DNA from: an uncultured Clostridia bacterium
Lineage (GTDB): Bacteria > Bacillota > Clostridia > Peptostreptococcales > Anaerovoracaceae
Reading direction: 5' to 3'
Length of the DNA stretch: 35,994 nucleotides
Assembly (NCBI GenBank): GCA_944382925.1
Contig: CALWNX010000131.1
Location: forward strand, 1-35,994
Shown piece by piece: positions 1 to 9,147 of the stretch (its first letter is position 1; each line of letters opens with the position of its first letter). The notes under the pieces are model-generated. The model was given only the letters and a program-made list of their open reading frames with translations, did not search any database and was not told the DNA's origin. A program made the position numbers and the translations under genes.

Positions 1-869
1 AGACGGGAGATGGCGCGGTCGAGCTCTTCCGGCGAAAAGGTGATCGAATCGCGCAGCTTCTGGATCTCGCGGCAGATGTCCTCCAGCCGGTAATAGATGT
101 CGCTGAATTCTTCGCAGAGCTCGGACAGGCCGGCAGAACACGAGGAAACCTCCTCGAGCGCCTTGACGCTGAGGCTCAGGCCCTCCATGACGGAAGGGGA
201 GGCTTCGTACATGGTCTGATAGGAACGGCTGACGCTGTCGAAGATGCGCTCGCTGTTCTGTAAAAGTGAGACCGTTTCGGCAAGCCCTGCATCCTCGCCG
301 GGACGCAGGGCAGCCTTGGCGATCTCCGCTTCTTCAAACTTGTAGAAATCGAGCTGCCGGGCGTTCTCCTTCTCGAGGCTGAGAAGCTGCGCCAGCTCGC
401 GGCGGGCGCTCGTGAATACATCATATTTGTCGGCTACCTCTTCTTTGAGCGCGGCGGTATCGGCCTGCCGGTAGGAGTCCAGCAGCACGATGTGATAGTC
501 GGGATCGAGCAGGGACTGATTGTCATACTGCCCGTGGACGTCGGCCAGCGTGGCGGCAAGACGGTTGACCTCGGCCAGCGTAACGAGCTCGCCGTTGATA
601 CGGCAGAGATTCTTGCCGGCAGCGGAAATTTCCCTGGTGATGACAAGCTCCTGACCGTCAAGCGTCGCGCTGAGCTGGATCAGAGCCTTGGCCGCTCCTG
701 TGCGGACATAGGAAGAATCCGCGCGGCTGCCGAGAGCGAGGCTGACCGCTTCGATGACGATGGACTTGCCGGCGCCGGTTTCGCCGGTGATGATGTTGAG
801 CCCGTCGCTGAGGTCTACCTCCGTATTTTCTATAGTTGCAAAATTTTTGATACTGATATGATCAATCAT
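1..869 (-). CDS. recN: DNA repair protein RecN, N-terminal part (cut by window edge)
   Basis: RecN is an SMC-like ATPase that acts at DNA double-strand breaks during recombinational repair. About 289 N-terminal residues are visible of a protein that is normally about 550-570 long; the rest lies beyond position 1. The start reads MIDHISIKNFATIENTEV, typical of the family, followed by the P-loop GETGAGKS at residues 29-36. The charged, helix-prone sequence after about residue 160 fits entry into the coiled-coil arm. The ATG (867-869) overlaps the argR stop (862-864) in the string ATGATTGA, so the two genes are probably translationally coupled. The argR-recN order is common in Bacillota. No frameshift is seen in the visible part. 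Confidence 0.95.
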   Translation of the reverse strand, partial: MIDHISIKNFATIENTEVDLSDGLNIITGETGAGKSIVIEAVSLALGSRADSSYVRTGAAKALIQLSATLDGQELVITREISAAGKNLCRINGELVTLAEVNRLAATLADVHGQYDNQSLLDPDYHIVLLDSYRQADTAALKEEVADKYDVFTSARRELAQLLSLEKENARQLDFYKFEEAEIAKAALRPGEDAGLAETVSLLQNSERIFDSVSRSYQTMYEASPSVMEGLSLSVKALEEVSSCSAGLSELCEEFSDIYYRLEDICREIQKLRDSITFSPEELDRAISR

Positions 870-1329
870 TGCGGTTCCTCGTCTGCAGCATTTCCCTGAA
901 CTTTTCGATGATTTCGGGCACGTTCTTCTCGTCGTCGGCCAGAAGGAAGATGGTGTTGTCTCCGGCGACGCTGGCGACTATGTGCGGAAGGCCATAGCTG
1001 TCGATGGCCTCGCCGGCAGCCGGCCCGCAGCCGGAAAGCGTCTTGACGGCGATTATATTTCCTGAGGCCACGAACGAGGTGATGGTCTCGCGGAAGATCT
1101 TGGTGAAGCGTTCAGAAGGAGGAGTGTCCTTGTGCCCGGCCACTGCATATTTGTATTTTCCGGAAGGCGAAAGCACCTTGACGAGCTGCAGCTCTTTGAT
1201 GTCCCGGGAAATGGTGGCCTGAGTGACGTCAAAGCCGTTCTCGCGCAAAAGGGAGACCAGCTTCTCCTGGGTGTCGATCTCGTTGCTGCTTATCAGTTCG
1301 AGAATTTTGTTCTGCCTTGAATATCTCAT
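862..1329 (-). CDS. argR: Arginine repressor ArgR/AhrC
   Basis: ArgR is a transcription factor that binds ARG boxes when loaded with L-arginine and controls arginine synthesis and breakdown. At 155 aa it has the normal family length. The N-terminal winged helix-turn-helix carries QATISRDIKELQLVKV (about residues 37-52). The C-terminal hexamerisation/arginine-binding domain carries VASVAGDNTIFLL (about 118-130). The family usually has AGDD here and the two acids line the arginine pocket; this protein has Asp124-Asn125. The start is supported by an AAGGAG ribosome site about 6-7 nt upstream. An ARG-box-like palindrome lies 25 bp before the start, which suggests autoregulation. It is the first gene of an argR-recN operon. 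Confidence 0.96.
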   Translation of the reverse strand: MRYSRQNKILELISSNEIDTQEKLVSLLRENGFDVTQATISRDIKELQLVKVLSPSGKYKYAVAGHKDTPPSERFTKIFRETITSFVASGNIIAVKTLSGCGPAAGEAIDSYGLPHIVASVAGDNTIFLLADDEKNVPEIIEKFREMLQTRNRND

Positions 1330-1353
1330 CTCTAATCTCCTTTTGATCTGACA

Positions 1354-1371
1354 ATTGCATATTTATTCATT
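1354..1371. promoter_or_regulatory. ARG-box-like operator in the argR-ruvC intergenic region
   Basis: The 18 bp read ATTGCATATTTATTCATT. Against the published ARG-box consensus wnTGAATwwwwATTCAnw, the left half-site is TGCAT (4/5) and the right ATTCA (5/5), with an all-A/T 4-bp centre. It sits just downstream of the predicted argR start of transcription, a position suited to autorepression. Seen by eye; not tested. Confidence 0.55.
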
Positions 1372-1381
1372 ATCTAAGGAA

Positions 1382-1410
1382 ATTTTAACATAAGGACTTT
1401 GCCTTTGCAA
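1382..1410 (-). promoter_or_regulatory. Predicted sigma-A promoter of argR-recN
   Basis: On the minus strand TTGCAA (1405-1410) is followed after 17 bp by TAAAAT (1382-1387). Transcription would begin near 1375, just upstream of the ARG-box-like site and about 45 bp before the argR start codon. Confidence 0.5.
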
Positions 1411-1411
1411 G

Positions 1412-1440
1412 TAGACAAACAAATGTTTGTGTGATATAAT
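1412..1440 (+). promoter_or_regulatory. Predicted sigma-A promoter of the ruvCAB-queA-tgt operon
   Basis: TAGACA (1412-1417), 17-bp spacer, perfect TATAAT (1435-1440). Transcription would start about 25 bp before the ruvC ATG. No closer competing promoter is seen. Confidence 0.7.
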
Positions 1441-1472
1441 TTTTGTCAGAAATCAAGATGTGAGGTTTAAAA

Positions 1473-1982
1473 ATGCGTATTTTAGGGATCGACCCTGGCT
1501 ATGCGATTCTCGGCTACGGAATCATCGATGTGACCGGCAACAGATTTTCGGTCGTCGACTACGGTTCGCTGACTACCGAGGCGTCGATGGAGATGCCGGA
1601 GAGGCTCGTCTGCCTTTACGACGGGCTGACAGAGATCATAAAAAAATATGAGCCCGCGGAGGCCTCGATAGAGGAGCTGTTTTTCAACAGCAACGCCAAG
1701 ACTGCGATTCTGGTGGGCGAGGCCAGAGGCGTGGCTGTTTTGGCGTGCTCCAAGGCAGGGCTGGTTATCAACGAATATACGCCGCTGCAGATCAAGCAGG
1801 CTCTGGTGGGCTATGGCCGCGCCGAAAAGACGCAGGTGCAGTTCATGGTCAAGACCATGCTTCATCTGGCGGAGGTGCCAAAGCCCGACGATACTGCCGA
1901 CGCGCTGGCAGCCGCGATCTGTCACGGCCATTCGGCCGGCCGGCGCGACATCCTCAAGCGCATTGATATTCTGCCGCGCTGA
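1473..1982 (+). CDS. ruvC: Holliday junction endonuclease RuvC
   Basis: RuvC resolves Holliday junctions by paired cuts during homologous recombination, working with RuvAB. The 169 aa are full length. Four acidic catalytic positions of the RNase H-like fold are recognisable: Asp7 in GIDPG, Glu67 in the IEELFF segment, and Asp140 and Asp143 in [14 protein letters not shown]. The start gives the canonical MRILGIDPG and lies about 25 bp after the predicted transcription start, with a short AGGTTT-like ribosome site. It is the first gene of a rightward operon and is separated from ruvA by 96 bp that hold nothing I recognise. Confidence 0.97.
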   Translation: MRILGIDPGYAILGYGIIDVTGNRFSVVDYGSLTTEASMEMPERLVCLYDGLTEIIKKYEPAEASIEELFFNSNAKTAILVGEARGVAVLACSKAGLVINEYTPLQIKQALVGYGRAEKTQVQFMVKTMLHLAEVPKPDDTADALAAAICHGHSAGRRDILKRIDILPR

Positions 1983-2078
1983 GGGCGCAGCAGCAGGACA
2001 CAAGGCGACGCGAGAAAAGCGAGAAAAAGCAGGACAACGCAGGTCAACAATATAGATATAAAGGCAGGTACTATATAA

Positions 2079-2681
2079 ATGATAAGATATGTCAAGGGAA
2101 CATATACGATGAGCGCCGGTAGCGCCATCGTTGTAGAAACGCAGTCCGGACTGGGGCTGGAGATATTTCTGCCCGCCAATTCGCCGGTGTACAGATACCA
2201 GCCCGGCGACTCGGTCATGGTCTACACCTCGATGATCGTCAAGGAGGACGACATCAGGCTGTACGGTTTTCACAACCGCGAGAGCCTGGAGCTGTTTGAA
2301 AAGCTGATCACCGTCAGCGGCGTGGGCGCTAAGGGCGCGATGGCGATCATCGGCACCTTTACGGCCGACGAGCTCAAGCGGGCGATCGCCTTTGAGGACG
2401 CTAGGGAGCTGAGCAGGGCTAACGGCATCGGCAAAAAGACGGCCGAGCGCATCATCCTTGAGCTCAAGGACAAGATGGGCGTGCTGGCCGAGAGCCTGCC
2501 GGCCGACAGCGCTCAGGGCCAAACCGGCGACACGGGCGGCGACGCCAGAAGCGAGGCGATCATCGCGCTGACAGCGCTCGGTTATACCAAGGCCGAGGCT
2601 TTTAATGCGGTCGCTTCGGTCAACGACGAGGGCCTCACAAGCGAGGAATATATCAAGAAAGCGCTCAAGGCGCTGTTTTAA
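2079..2681 (+). CDS. ruvA: Holliday junction branch-migration subunit RuvA
   Basis: RuvA binds the four-way junction as a tetramer and loads the RuvB motor. The 200 aa match the family length. Domain I is an OB-fold (residues 1-63; MIRYVKGTY, then DDIRLYGF). Domain II has tandem helix-hairpin-helix motifs, VSGVGAKGAMAI (about 79-90) and NGIGKKTAERII (about 114-125). Domain III, the RuvB-contacting end, includes EAIIALTALGYTKAEA (about 153-168), after a Gly/Asp-rich linker. A weak GGCAGG-type ribosome site precedes the ATG. It lies between ruvC and ruvB in the usual order. Confidence 0.97.
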   Translation: MIRYVKGTYTMSAGSAIVVETQSGLGLEIFLPANSPVYRYQPGDSVMVYTSMIVKEDDIRLYGFHNRESLELFEKLITVSGVGAKGAMAIIGTFTADELKRAIAFEDARELSRANGIGKKTAERIILELKDKMGVLAESLPADSAQGQTGDTGGDARSEAIIALTALGYTKAEAFNAVASVNDEGLTSEEYIKKALKALF

Positions 2682-2742
2682 AGCTGTGGCCGCGGCGGAC
2701 ATGCTTTCCGCACAAGGCGGCTTAAAGAAAGGCATATAGACG

Positions 2743-3756
2743 ATGGAAAACGAAAGAATAACCTCTGCCAGCATCAGCCCGGGCGAGCTCAGACAGGAGA
2801 CGACGCTCCGCCCTAAGACGCTGGCGGATTATATCGGACAGAAGAAGGTCAAGGACAACCTCAGCATCTTTATCCAGGCGGCCAAGCTGCGGCACGATCC
2901 GCTCGATCACGTGCTGTTCTACGGACCGCCGGGACTGGGCAAGACTACGCTGGCCGGCATCATCGCCAACGAGCTGGGCGTCGACATCAAGATCACCTCG
3001 GGCCCGGCGATCGAAAGGGCCGGTGATCTGGCCGCCATCCTCACAAATCTGAACGAAAACGACGTCCTCTTTATCGACGAAATTCACCGCCTCAACCGCT
3101 CCGTAGAGGAGGTGCTCTATTCGGCGATGGAGGACTATGCGCTCGATATTATCATCGGCAAGGGGCCTTCTGCCCGTTCGATCAGGCTCGACCTTTCCAG
3201 ATTTACGCTCATCGGCGCGACTACCAGAGCCGGCAGCCTTTCTGCGCCTCTCAGAGACAGGTTCGGCGTTATGAGCAAGTTTGAGATGTATACGACGGAC
3301 GAGCTGGCGCAGATCATCAGCCGCTCAGCGCAGATCATCGGCGTGGAGGCGGACGAAGAGTCGATCGCCGAAATGGCCAAGAGATCGCGGGGCACGCCGC
3401 GTGTGGCCAACAGGATATTAAAAAGGATCCGCGACTTTTCACAGGTACAGGGCAGCGGACGCATTACCGTGGAAATTACCAGAGAGGGACTGGCGGCGCT
3501 CGATATAGACGAAATGGGGCTTGAGCGTCTGGACAGAGAAATTTTGCTGGCCATCATCGAACGCTTCGGCGGCGGGCCGGTGGGTATAGACACGATCGCA
3601 GCCTCGATCGGCGAGGAGCGCGTGACCATTGAGGAAGCTTATGAGCCTTATCTTTTGCAGATCGGCTTTCTCAGCAGGACGCCAAAGGGGCGCATGGTAA
3701 CGCCGCTGGCCTACAGACATCTGGGCCTTGAAGCGCCTGAGCAGGAGAGTAAATGA
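2743..3756 (+). CDS. ruvB: Holliday junction branch-migration ATPase RuvB
   Basis: RuvB is the AAA+ hexameric motor that drives branch migration together with RuvA. The 337 aa are full length. Visible motifs are Walker [10 protein letters not shown] (61-69), Walker [10 protein letters not shown] (about 106-114), sensor [10 protein letters not shown] and the arginine-finger segment SAPLRDRFG. The C-terminal winged helix carries the family-typical [11 protein letters not shown]. The start has a ribosome site within AAGAAAGG. The stop overlaps the queA start by 4 nt (ATGA), so queA is probably translated by coupling. Confidence 0.98.
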   Translation: MENERITSASISPGELRQETTLRPKTLADYIGQKKVKDNLSIFIQAAKLRHDPLDHVLFYGPPGLGKTTLAGIIANELGVDIKITSGPAIERAGDLAAILTNLNENDVLFIDEIHRLNRSVEEVLYSAMEDYALDIIIGKGPSARSIRLDLSRFTLIGATTRAGSLSAPLRDRFGVMSKFEMYTTDELAQIISRSAQIIGVEADEESIAEMAKRSRGTPRVANRILKRIRDFSQVQGSGRITVEITREGLAALDIDEMGLERLDREILLAIIERFGGGPVGIDTIAASIGEERVTIEEAYEPYLLQIGFLSRTPKGRMVTPLAYRHLGLEAPEQESK

Positions 3757-4808
3757 GTATGAACATAAATGATTTTGATTATCAGCTTCCCAAAGAGCTG
3801 ATTGCCCAGCGGCCGCTGGCAGAAAGAGACGGCTGCCGCCTGATGGTGCTGGACAGAGAAAAAAAGACGATCGCAGAAAGGGTTTTCCGCGACATCATCG
3901 ATTATCTCAGACCGGGAGACTGCCTGGTGATGAACGATTCGCGCGTAATACCGGCGCGGATTTTCGGCGTCAAGGAGGGCACAGGCGCCAGAATCGAATT
4001 TCTGATCATCAAAAGGCTGGACGGCGACCTGTGGGAAACCATGGTCAGGCCGGGCAGAAGGCTCAAACCGGGGGATGTCGTTTCCTTCAGCGAAGACGGC
4101 AGCTTCAAGGCTACCGTCGAGGGCTACGGCCAGGATGGAACCAGGCACGTGCGCTTTCAATACGACGGCATCTTTCTCGAGCGCCTCGAGGAGCTGGGAC
4201 ACATGCCGCTGCCGCCTTACATCGAACGTCCCAGCGACCGCCAGGACCGAGACATGTATCAGACCGTCTATGCGCATGAGGACGGCTCGGTGGCTGCACC
4301 GACGGCAGGCCTGCATTTTACCGATCAGCTCCTGGCCAGAATCAGGGAGAAAGGCGTCAAAACGGCCTATGTTACGCTGCATGTGGGGATCGGCACTTTC
4401 CGGCCCGTCAAGGTTGAAAATATCGAGGAACATCACATGCACTTTGAAGAATACACGGTCAGCGAAGAAACAGCCCGCCTCGTCAACGAGACAGTCAGAG
4501 GCGGCGGACGCATAGTCGCCGTCGGCACTACCTCGGTGCGCACGCTCGAAAGCGCGGCCGTCTTCGACGAAAAGGCGGGCCGTCATCTGCTGCGCGCCTC
4601 AAGCGGCAGCACCGGCATCTTTATATATCCCGGTTATCGCTTCAAGCTGACCGACGCGCTGATCACCAACTTCCACCTGCCCAAGTCCACGCTGCTGATG
4701 CTGATTTCGGCCTTCTATGACCGCGAAGAAATCCTCAGAGCTTACGAGCAGGCGGTAGCAAACAAATACAGATTTTTCAGCTACGGCGACGCCATGCTGA
4801 TAATATGA
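3753..4808 (+). CDS. queA: S-adenosylmethionine:tRNA ribosyltransferase-isomerase QueA
   Basis: QueA transfers and isomerises the ribosyl part of SAM onto preQ1-modified tRNA to give epoxyqueuosine, the penultimate step of queuosine synthesis. The 351 aa are full length. Family signatures include [15 protein letters not shown] near the start, [17 protein letters not shown] and the C-terminal [16 protein letters not shown]. Two starts are possible: the ATG at 3753, overlapping the ruvB stop, or the ATG at 3759, which gives a more family-like MNINDFDY. The AGGAG at 3743-3747 lies 5 nt from the first and 11 nt from the second, so the choice is open. It is followed by tgt, its pathway partner. 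Confidence 0.97.
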   Translation: MSMNINDFDYQLPKELIAQRPLAERDGCRLMVLDREKKTIAERVFRDIIDYLRPGDCLVMNDSRVIPARIFGVKEGTGARIEFLIIKRLDGDLWETMVRPGRRLKPGDVVSFSEDGSFKATVEGYGQDGTRHVRFQYDGIFLERLEELGHMPLPPYIERPSDRQDRDMYQTVYAHEDGSVAAPTAGLHFTDQLLARIREKGVKTAYVTLHVGIGTFRPVKVENIEEHHMHFEEYTVSEETARLVNETVRGGGRIVAVGTTSVRTLESAAVFDEKAGRHLLRASSGSTGIFIYPGYRFKLTDALITNFHLPKSTLLMLISAFYDREEILRAYEQAVANKYRFFSYGDAMLII

Positions 4809-4820
4809 GAGGAAGCATAA

Positions 4821-5945
<1,125 letters not shown>

Positions 5946-5959
5946 GAGGTTTACGATAA

Positions 5960-7114
5960 TTGGAAGTATGTAAACACGATCGCTACTGCGGCGGCTGCAT
6001 CTATCAGGGGCTTCCTTATCAGGAGCAGCTTAAGCTCAAGGAAGAAGAAGTCCTGCGCCTTTTGGCCGAAAAGGGCGTCTCTCCGCAAAAGCTTGAGTCT
6101 ATCGAAGGCTGCCCGGCGCAGTACGGATACCGCAACAAAATGGAATATACTTTCGGCGATATGGAAAAGAACGGGCCGATGACGCTGGGCATGCACCAGA
6201 AAGGGCGCTTCATGTCCATCATCACCGTCGATGAATGTCAGCTGGTGAGCGCAGATTTTAACCGCGTGCTTTCATATACGCTGGCCTTTGCCCGCGAGCG
6301 CGGCTATTCCTTTTATCACAAGAAGACGCACCGCGGCCTGCTGCGGAACCTCATCGTCAGAAGAGGCGTGCGCACGGGCCAGCTGCTCGTCAATCTCGTT
6401 ACCTCTTCGGACGGTGAATTCGACGAACAGGCTTTTACGGCGGGCCTGCTTGCGCTTCCGCTCGATGATGAGATCGTCGGCGTGCTGAGAACCTTCAACG
6501 ACAGCCTGGCCGACGCCGTGATATGTCAGGCGCAGAAGACGCTCTACGGCCGTGATTATTATGAAGAAAAGATTCTTGACCTGACCTTTGCCGTGAGTGC
6601 CTTTTCCTTTTTCCAGACCAATGTGGAGGCGGCCGAAAGGCTGTATGCCAGGGCGATTTCTCTCATCGAGGGTATCGAAGGCAAAGAGGTCTTTGACCTT
6701 TACTGCGGCACCGGGACCATCAGCCAGATCATGGCGCTCGCGGCGGGCCATGTTACCGGGGTGGAGCTGGTTCCTGAAGCGGTCTGTGCCGCCAGAAGAA
6801 ACGCTGCCCGCAACGGACTTGACAACTGCGAGTTCCTCGCCGGAGATGTGTTTGCGGTGCTCAGCGGACTGGACAAGAAGCCAGACGTGATCGTGGTCGA
6901 CCCGCCGCGGGTGGGAATCCAGCCCAAGGCGCTCGACAAGATCCTCGCTTACGGTGTGCGCCAGATAGTATATGTTTCCTGCAACCCGCGCACGCTGGCC
7001 GATAATCTGCGCTACATGGAATACTACGGCTATCGCTGCGATTTTCTTAAGCCGTTTGACAATTTCCCTTTTACGAAGCACACGGAATGTATCGCTTCCC
7101 TGACGCGCAAATGA
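5960..7114 (+). CDS. 23S rRNA (uracil-5-)-methyltransferase, RlmD/RumA family
   Basis: A TrmA/RumA-family SAM-dependent m5U methyltransferase. The protein begins at a TTG (5960) 10 nt after a perfect AGGAGG. Cys4 of the N-terminal cluster motif (C4-x5-C10-x2-C13, then a Cys near residue 51) requires a start at or before this codon. These Cys probably bind a [4Fe-4S] cluster. The Rossmann part has FDLYCGTGTIS (SAM binding), VVDPPRVG and the catalytic-Cys loop VSCNPRTLADN, and ends with HTECIASLTR. At 384 aa it is shorter than many homologues because there is no N-terminal TRAM domain. I cannot tell which uridine (U747, U1939 or both) is modified. It is the last gene of the ruv-que operon. Confidence 0.92.
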   Translation: MEVCKHDRYCGGCIYQGLPYQEQLKLKEEEVLRLLAEKGVSPQKLESIEGCPAQYGYRNKMEYTFGDMEKNGPMTLGMHQKGRFMSIITVDECQLVSADFNRVLSYTLAFARERGYSFYHKKTHRGLLRNLIVRRGVRTGQLLVNLVTSSDGEFDEQAFTAGLLALPLDDEIVGVLRTFNDSLADAVICQAQKTLYGRDYYEEKILDLTFAVSAFSFFQTNVEAAERLYARAISLIEGIEGKEVFDLYCGTGTISQIMALAAGHVTGVELVPEAVCAARRNAARNGLDNCEFLAGDVFAVLSGLDKKPDVIVVDPPRVGIQPKALDKILAYGVRQIVYVSCNPRTLADNLRYMEYYGYRCDFLKPFDNFPFTKHTECIASLTRK

Positions 7115-7118
7115 AAAC

Positions 7119-7147
7119 TTGACAAACGCGGTGCTTTCTGCTAATAT
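7119..7147 (+). promoter_or_regulatory. Strong sigma-A promoter upstream of the leader ORF and CNNM gene
   Basis: TTGACA (7119-7124, perfect), 17-bp spacer, TAATAT (7142-7147, 4/6). The -35 begins only five bases after the preceding stop codon. Transcription would start near 7154, giving a leader of about 200 nt before the CNNM gene. Confidence 0.8.
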
Positions 7148-7182
7148 ACCTATTAAATTGTGAATTTGAAAGGATAAACAAC

Positions 7183-7281
7183 ATGGACGACGGGCCCGAA
7201 GGCAACGCGCACATACAGTTCATACATAGTGTGATCTGCAATATCGATCTATACACGAGGTACAGTAGCTTGCTGCTCTAA
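7183..7281 (+). CDS. Candidate 32-codon leader peptide
   Basis: An ATG at 7183, preceded by AAAGGAT about 7 nt upstream, opens a 32-codon frame ending in TAA at 7279-7281. The peptide begins MDDGPEGN and ends YSSLLL. It lies about 30 nt after the predicted transcription start, and its last codons form one arm of a hairpin (7271-7278). The acidic/proline/glycine-rich beginning resembles, in composition only, the nascent-chain segments known to destabilise ribosomes at low Mg2+, as in MgtL of enteric bacteria. I recognise no homologue. The alternative is a chance frame within a structured leader RNA. Confidence 0.45.
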   Translation: MDDGPEGNAHIQFIHSVICNIDLYTRYSSLLL

Positions 7282-7309
7282 AGCGGGCAGCAGATTGCTG
7301 TGCTTTTTT
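7271..7309 (+). terminator. Candidate attenuator: intrinsic terminator with a competing hairpin
   Basis: Terminator: GCA..CAG (7287-7293, one bulged G) pairs with CTGTGC (7298-7303) around a 4-nt loop and runs directly into six T (7304-7309). Competing hairpin: TGCTGCTC (7271-7278) pairs with GGGCAGCA (7285-7292), 8 bp including one G-U, around a 6-nt loop. Bases 7287-7292 belong to both, so only one can form. The leader ORF ends between the arms of the competing hairpin. Confidence 0.5.
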
Positions 7310-7351
7310 GTGCTTGAAAATAAAATTGAGAAATAGGAGAAAAAGAAAAAC

Positions 7352-8668
7352 ATGAGTGCTATAATCTTACTTGTTATTCTGATCGCTTTGAACGCGATGT
7401 TCGCCTCGGCGGAAATCGCGGTCATATCCATGAACGACGTCAAACTGAAAAATATGGCCGAGGAAGGCAACAAGAGGGCGCAGAAGCTGGTCAGCCTGAC
7501 CGAGCAGCCGGCCAGGTTCCTTTCGACCATTCAGGTCGCGATCACGCTGGCCAGCCTGCTGCAGAGTGCGGTGGCGGCCGAAACATTTGCTGATCAGATC
7601 GTTGACAGGCTGATCGCCGCCGGCATCAGCATTTCGCCGTCTATCTTAAACGGCGTTTCCATCGTGGTCATCACCGTCATCCTTTCGTACTTTACGCTGA
7701 TTTTCGGCGAGCTGGTGCCGAAGAGAGTGGCGATGAAAAAGACCGATATGATCGCTCTGGGCATGGCCGGAATTCTCTATGCTGTTGCCAAGGCCTTTGC
7801 GCCGATTGTCTGGTTCCTGACCAAGTCGACCAACGCCATCCTCAGGCTCATCAGGATCAATCCTGAAGAAGAGGACAGCACGGTGACTGAGGAATCGATC
7901 AAGATGATGCTGGCCGAGGGTAAGGAAAAAGGCGTCATCCAGCCGGAGGAAGATGAGCTGATTCAGAATATCTTTGAGTTTGACGACATCACGGCTGAGG
8001 AGATGTGTACGCACAGACGCGATGTTATCGCGCTGAGCCTTTCCGATGACATAGACGAATGGAAGAGAACCATCAGGGAGAGCCGCCACACCAAGTATCC
8101 TGTTTGCGGCGATACGCTGGACGACATCGTGGGCATCCTCGACACGCGTGATTATTTTATGCACCCTGGTACCGACCAGCAGCAGATAGTAGAAAAAAAT
8201 GTGGACCGGGCCATGCTGGTGCCTGAGAGCATGAAGGCCAACGCGCTGTTCAAGAAGATGCAGGAAAACAGAGAATACTTTGCGGTCGTGATCGACGAGT
8301 ACGGCGGCATGTCGGGTATCGTCACCCTGCACGATATAACCGAGGCGCTGCTGGGCGACCTGTCGGAAAAGGAAAGCCCGGTCAAGCCGGAGGAAATCGA
8401 AAAGATCACCGACAACAAGTTTGTCATTCAGGGCAGCGCTGATCTTGAGGATGTGGCGGACGCTCTGGATATGGAGCTGCCGACCGATATTTACGACACC
8501 TTCAGCGGCTTTATCTGCGGCGTCCTGGGCCGGATCCCGGAGGAGGGCGAGAAGTTCCAGTGCCGCTTTGAGAACCTGCTCATTACCGCGCACAACGTTA
8601 AGCATCATATTGTCGAGAGCGCGACCATCGAGCGCACGCCGGTGCAGAAAGAGGACGAAGAGGAATAA
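7352..8668 (+). CDS. CNNM/CorC (HlyC/CorC) family membrane protein, probable Mg2+/divalent-cation transport or efflux
   Basis: The 438 aa show the classic layout. A DUF21/CNNM membrane domain (about 1-190) starts MSAIILLVILIALNAMFASAE and carries the ELVPKRVAMK motif after a membrane segment. A CBS pair (about 205-325) contains VCGDTLDDIVGILDTRDY and YFAVVIDEYGGMSGIVTL. A CorC_HlyC domain (about 345-425) contains VIQGSADLEDVADAL. Proteins of this type (MpfA, CorC, archaeal CNNM) are linked to Mg2+ homeostasis; older 'hemolysin' labels are misleading. An AGGAG ribosome site sits about 12 nt before the ATG. The gene stands alone behind its own promoter and attenuator-like leader, which suggests regulation, perhaps by Mg2+ (inference). 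Confidence 0.9.
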   Translation: MSAIILLVILIALNAMFASAEIAVISMNDVKLKNMAEEGNKRAQKLVSLTEQPARFLSTIQVAITLASLLQSAVAAETFADQIVDRLIAAGISISPSILNGVSIVVITVILSYFTLIFGELVPKRVAMKKTDMIALGMAGILYAVAKAFAPIVWFLTKSTNAILRLIRINPEEEDSTVTEESIKMMLAEGKEKGVIQPEEDELIQNIFEFDDITAEEMCTHRRDVIALSLSDDIDEWKRTIRESRHTKYPVCGDTLDDIVGILDTRDYFMHPGTDQQQIVEKNVDRAMLVPESMKANALFKKMQENREYFAVVIDEYGGMSGIVTLHDITEALLGDLSEKESPVKPEEIEKITDNKFVIQGSADLEDVADALDMELPTDIYDTFSGFICGVLGRIPEEGEKFQCRFENLLITAHNVKHHIVESATIERTPVQKEDEEE

Positions 8669-8671
8669 TAA

Positions 8672-8733
8672 GGCGCCCCGGGACGCCGGGACGCTGGGGG
8701 CGCCGGCACTTCGGTACGTCGGGGCGCCGGCAC
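8672..8733. repeat. GC-rich inverted/direct repeat after the CNNM gene, possible terminator
   Basis: GGCGCCCC (8672-8679) and GGGGCGCC (8697-8704) can form a strong stem; the string GGGGCGCCGGCAC then occurs twice (about 8698 and 8721). No clear T-run follows directly, so it may be a terminator without a classical tail or simply an intergenic repeat. It ends where the MITE-like element begins. Confidence 0.4.
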
Positions 8734-9028
8734 TATTTTGCTTTCTCCACTTTTTTGGTTATCGCAGCCCTGCAAGATGAATTTTGCAAAATTTTTCACC
8801 GCTTATATAGAAAATGAAGCTCTGCCAAGTTGAAAAGGCCATGAGCTTCTTTGTTTTTAGGTAAAATTAAGGCTTAGAGCAAGAAGAATGAGGACTTTTT
8901 ATGCGTACGGCAGGGCGTTTTCAACTTGCGACTATGCGTTTAAGACTGAAAGAGAAGAAAAGTTTTGCAAAATTCATCTTGCGACGGTTGTATTTTTGCT
9001 TTGCTTGAGAAAGCAACTTGCGCAAGCA
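8734..9028 (+). mobile_element. MITE-like element, copy 1 (nested terminal inverted repeats, no protein)
   Basis: The ends carry inverted repeats of about 54 bp: TTGCTTTCTC (8738-8747), a 24-bp less conserved spacer, then GCAAGATGAATTTTGCAAAA (8772-8791), mirrored on the right and ending GAGAAAGCAA (9007-9016). A second inner pair is CAAGTTGAAAA (8826-8836) and TTTTCAACTTG (8918-8928). A second copy at 28054-28348 is collinear and roughly nine-tenths identical by eye. A third, more diverged and inverted copy lies at 25788-26064. No transposase is encoded; the short open frames inside are not convincing genes. A duplication abuts the right end. Confidence 0.75.
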
Positions 9029-9078
9029 GCGGGGAAGCAACTTGAGAAAGCAACTTGCGCAAGCAGCCGGGGAAGCAA
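9004..9078. repeat. Tandem duplication (37/38 bp x 2) at the right end of MITE copy 1
   Basis: Positions 9004-9040 and 9041-9078 are the same sequence except for one extra C in the second unit. The unit includes the MITE terminal motif GAGAAAGC, so the duplication arose at or after insertion. Confidence 0.85.
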
Positions 9079-9129
9079 AGAGCGCCGCTACGCTGATGCT
9101 CATAGGCATCATTCCAAAAGCGGCGCTCT
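9079..9129 (-). terminator. Strong hairpin, probable terminator of the leftward M20-like gene
   Basis: AGAGCGCCGCT (9079-9089) pairs perfectly with AGCGGCGCTCT (9119-9129). Inside, TGATGC and GCATCA can form a second stem. It lies 18 nt after the stop of the minus-strand gene, but only a short T-run follows on that strand, so termination efficiency is uncertain. Confidence 0.5.
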
Positions 9130-9147
9130 GTTCGTTACAGTTTTTTT

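Noticed and set aside
1482-2774. Long minus-strand open frame (430 codons) opposite ruvC and ruvA
   Set aside because: It is antisense to two well-recognised genes, shows no family pattern and runs across their intergenic gap; an effect of GC-rich codon use.
9004-9078. Possible CRISPR-like array
   Set aside because: Only two directly abutting units with no spacers; also no cas genes anywhere in the window.
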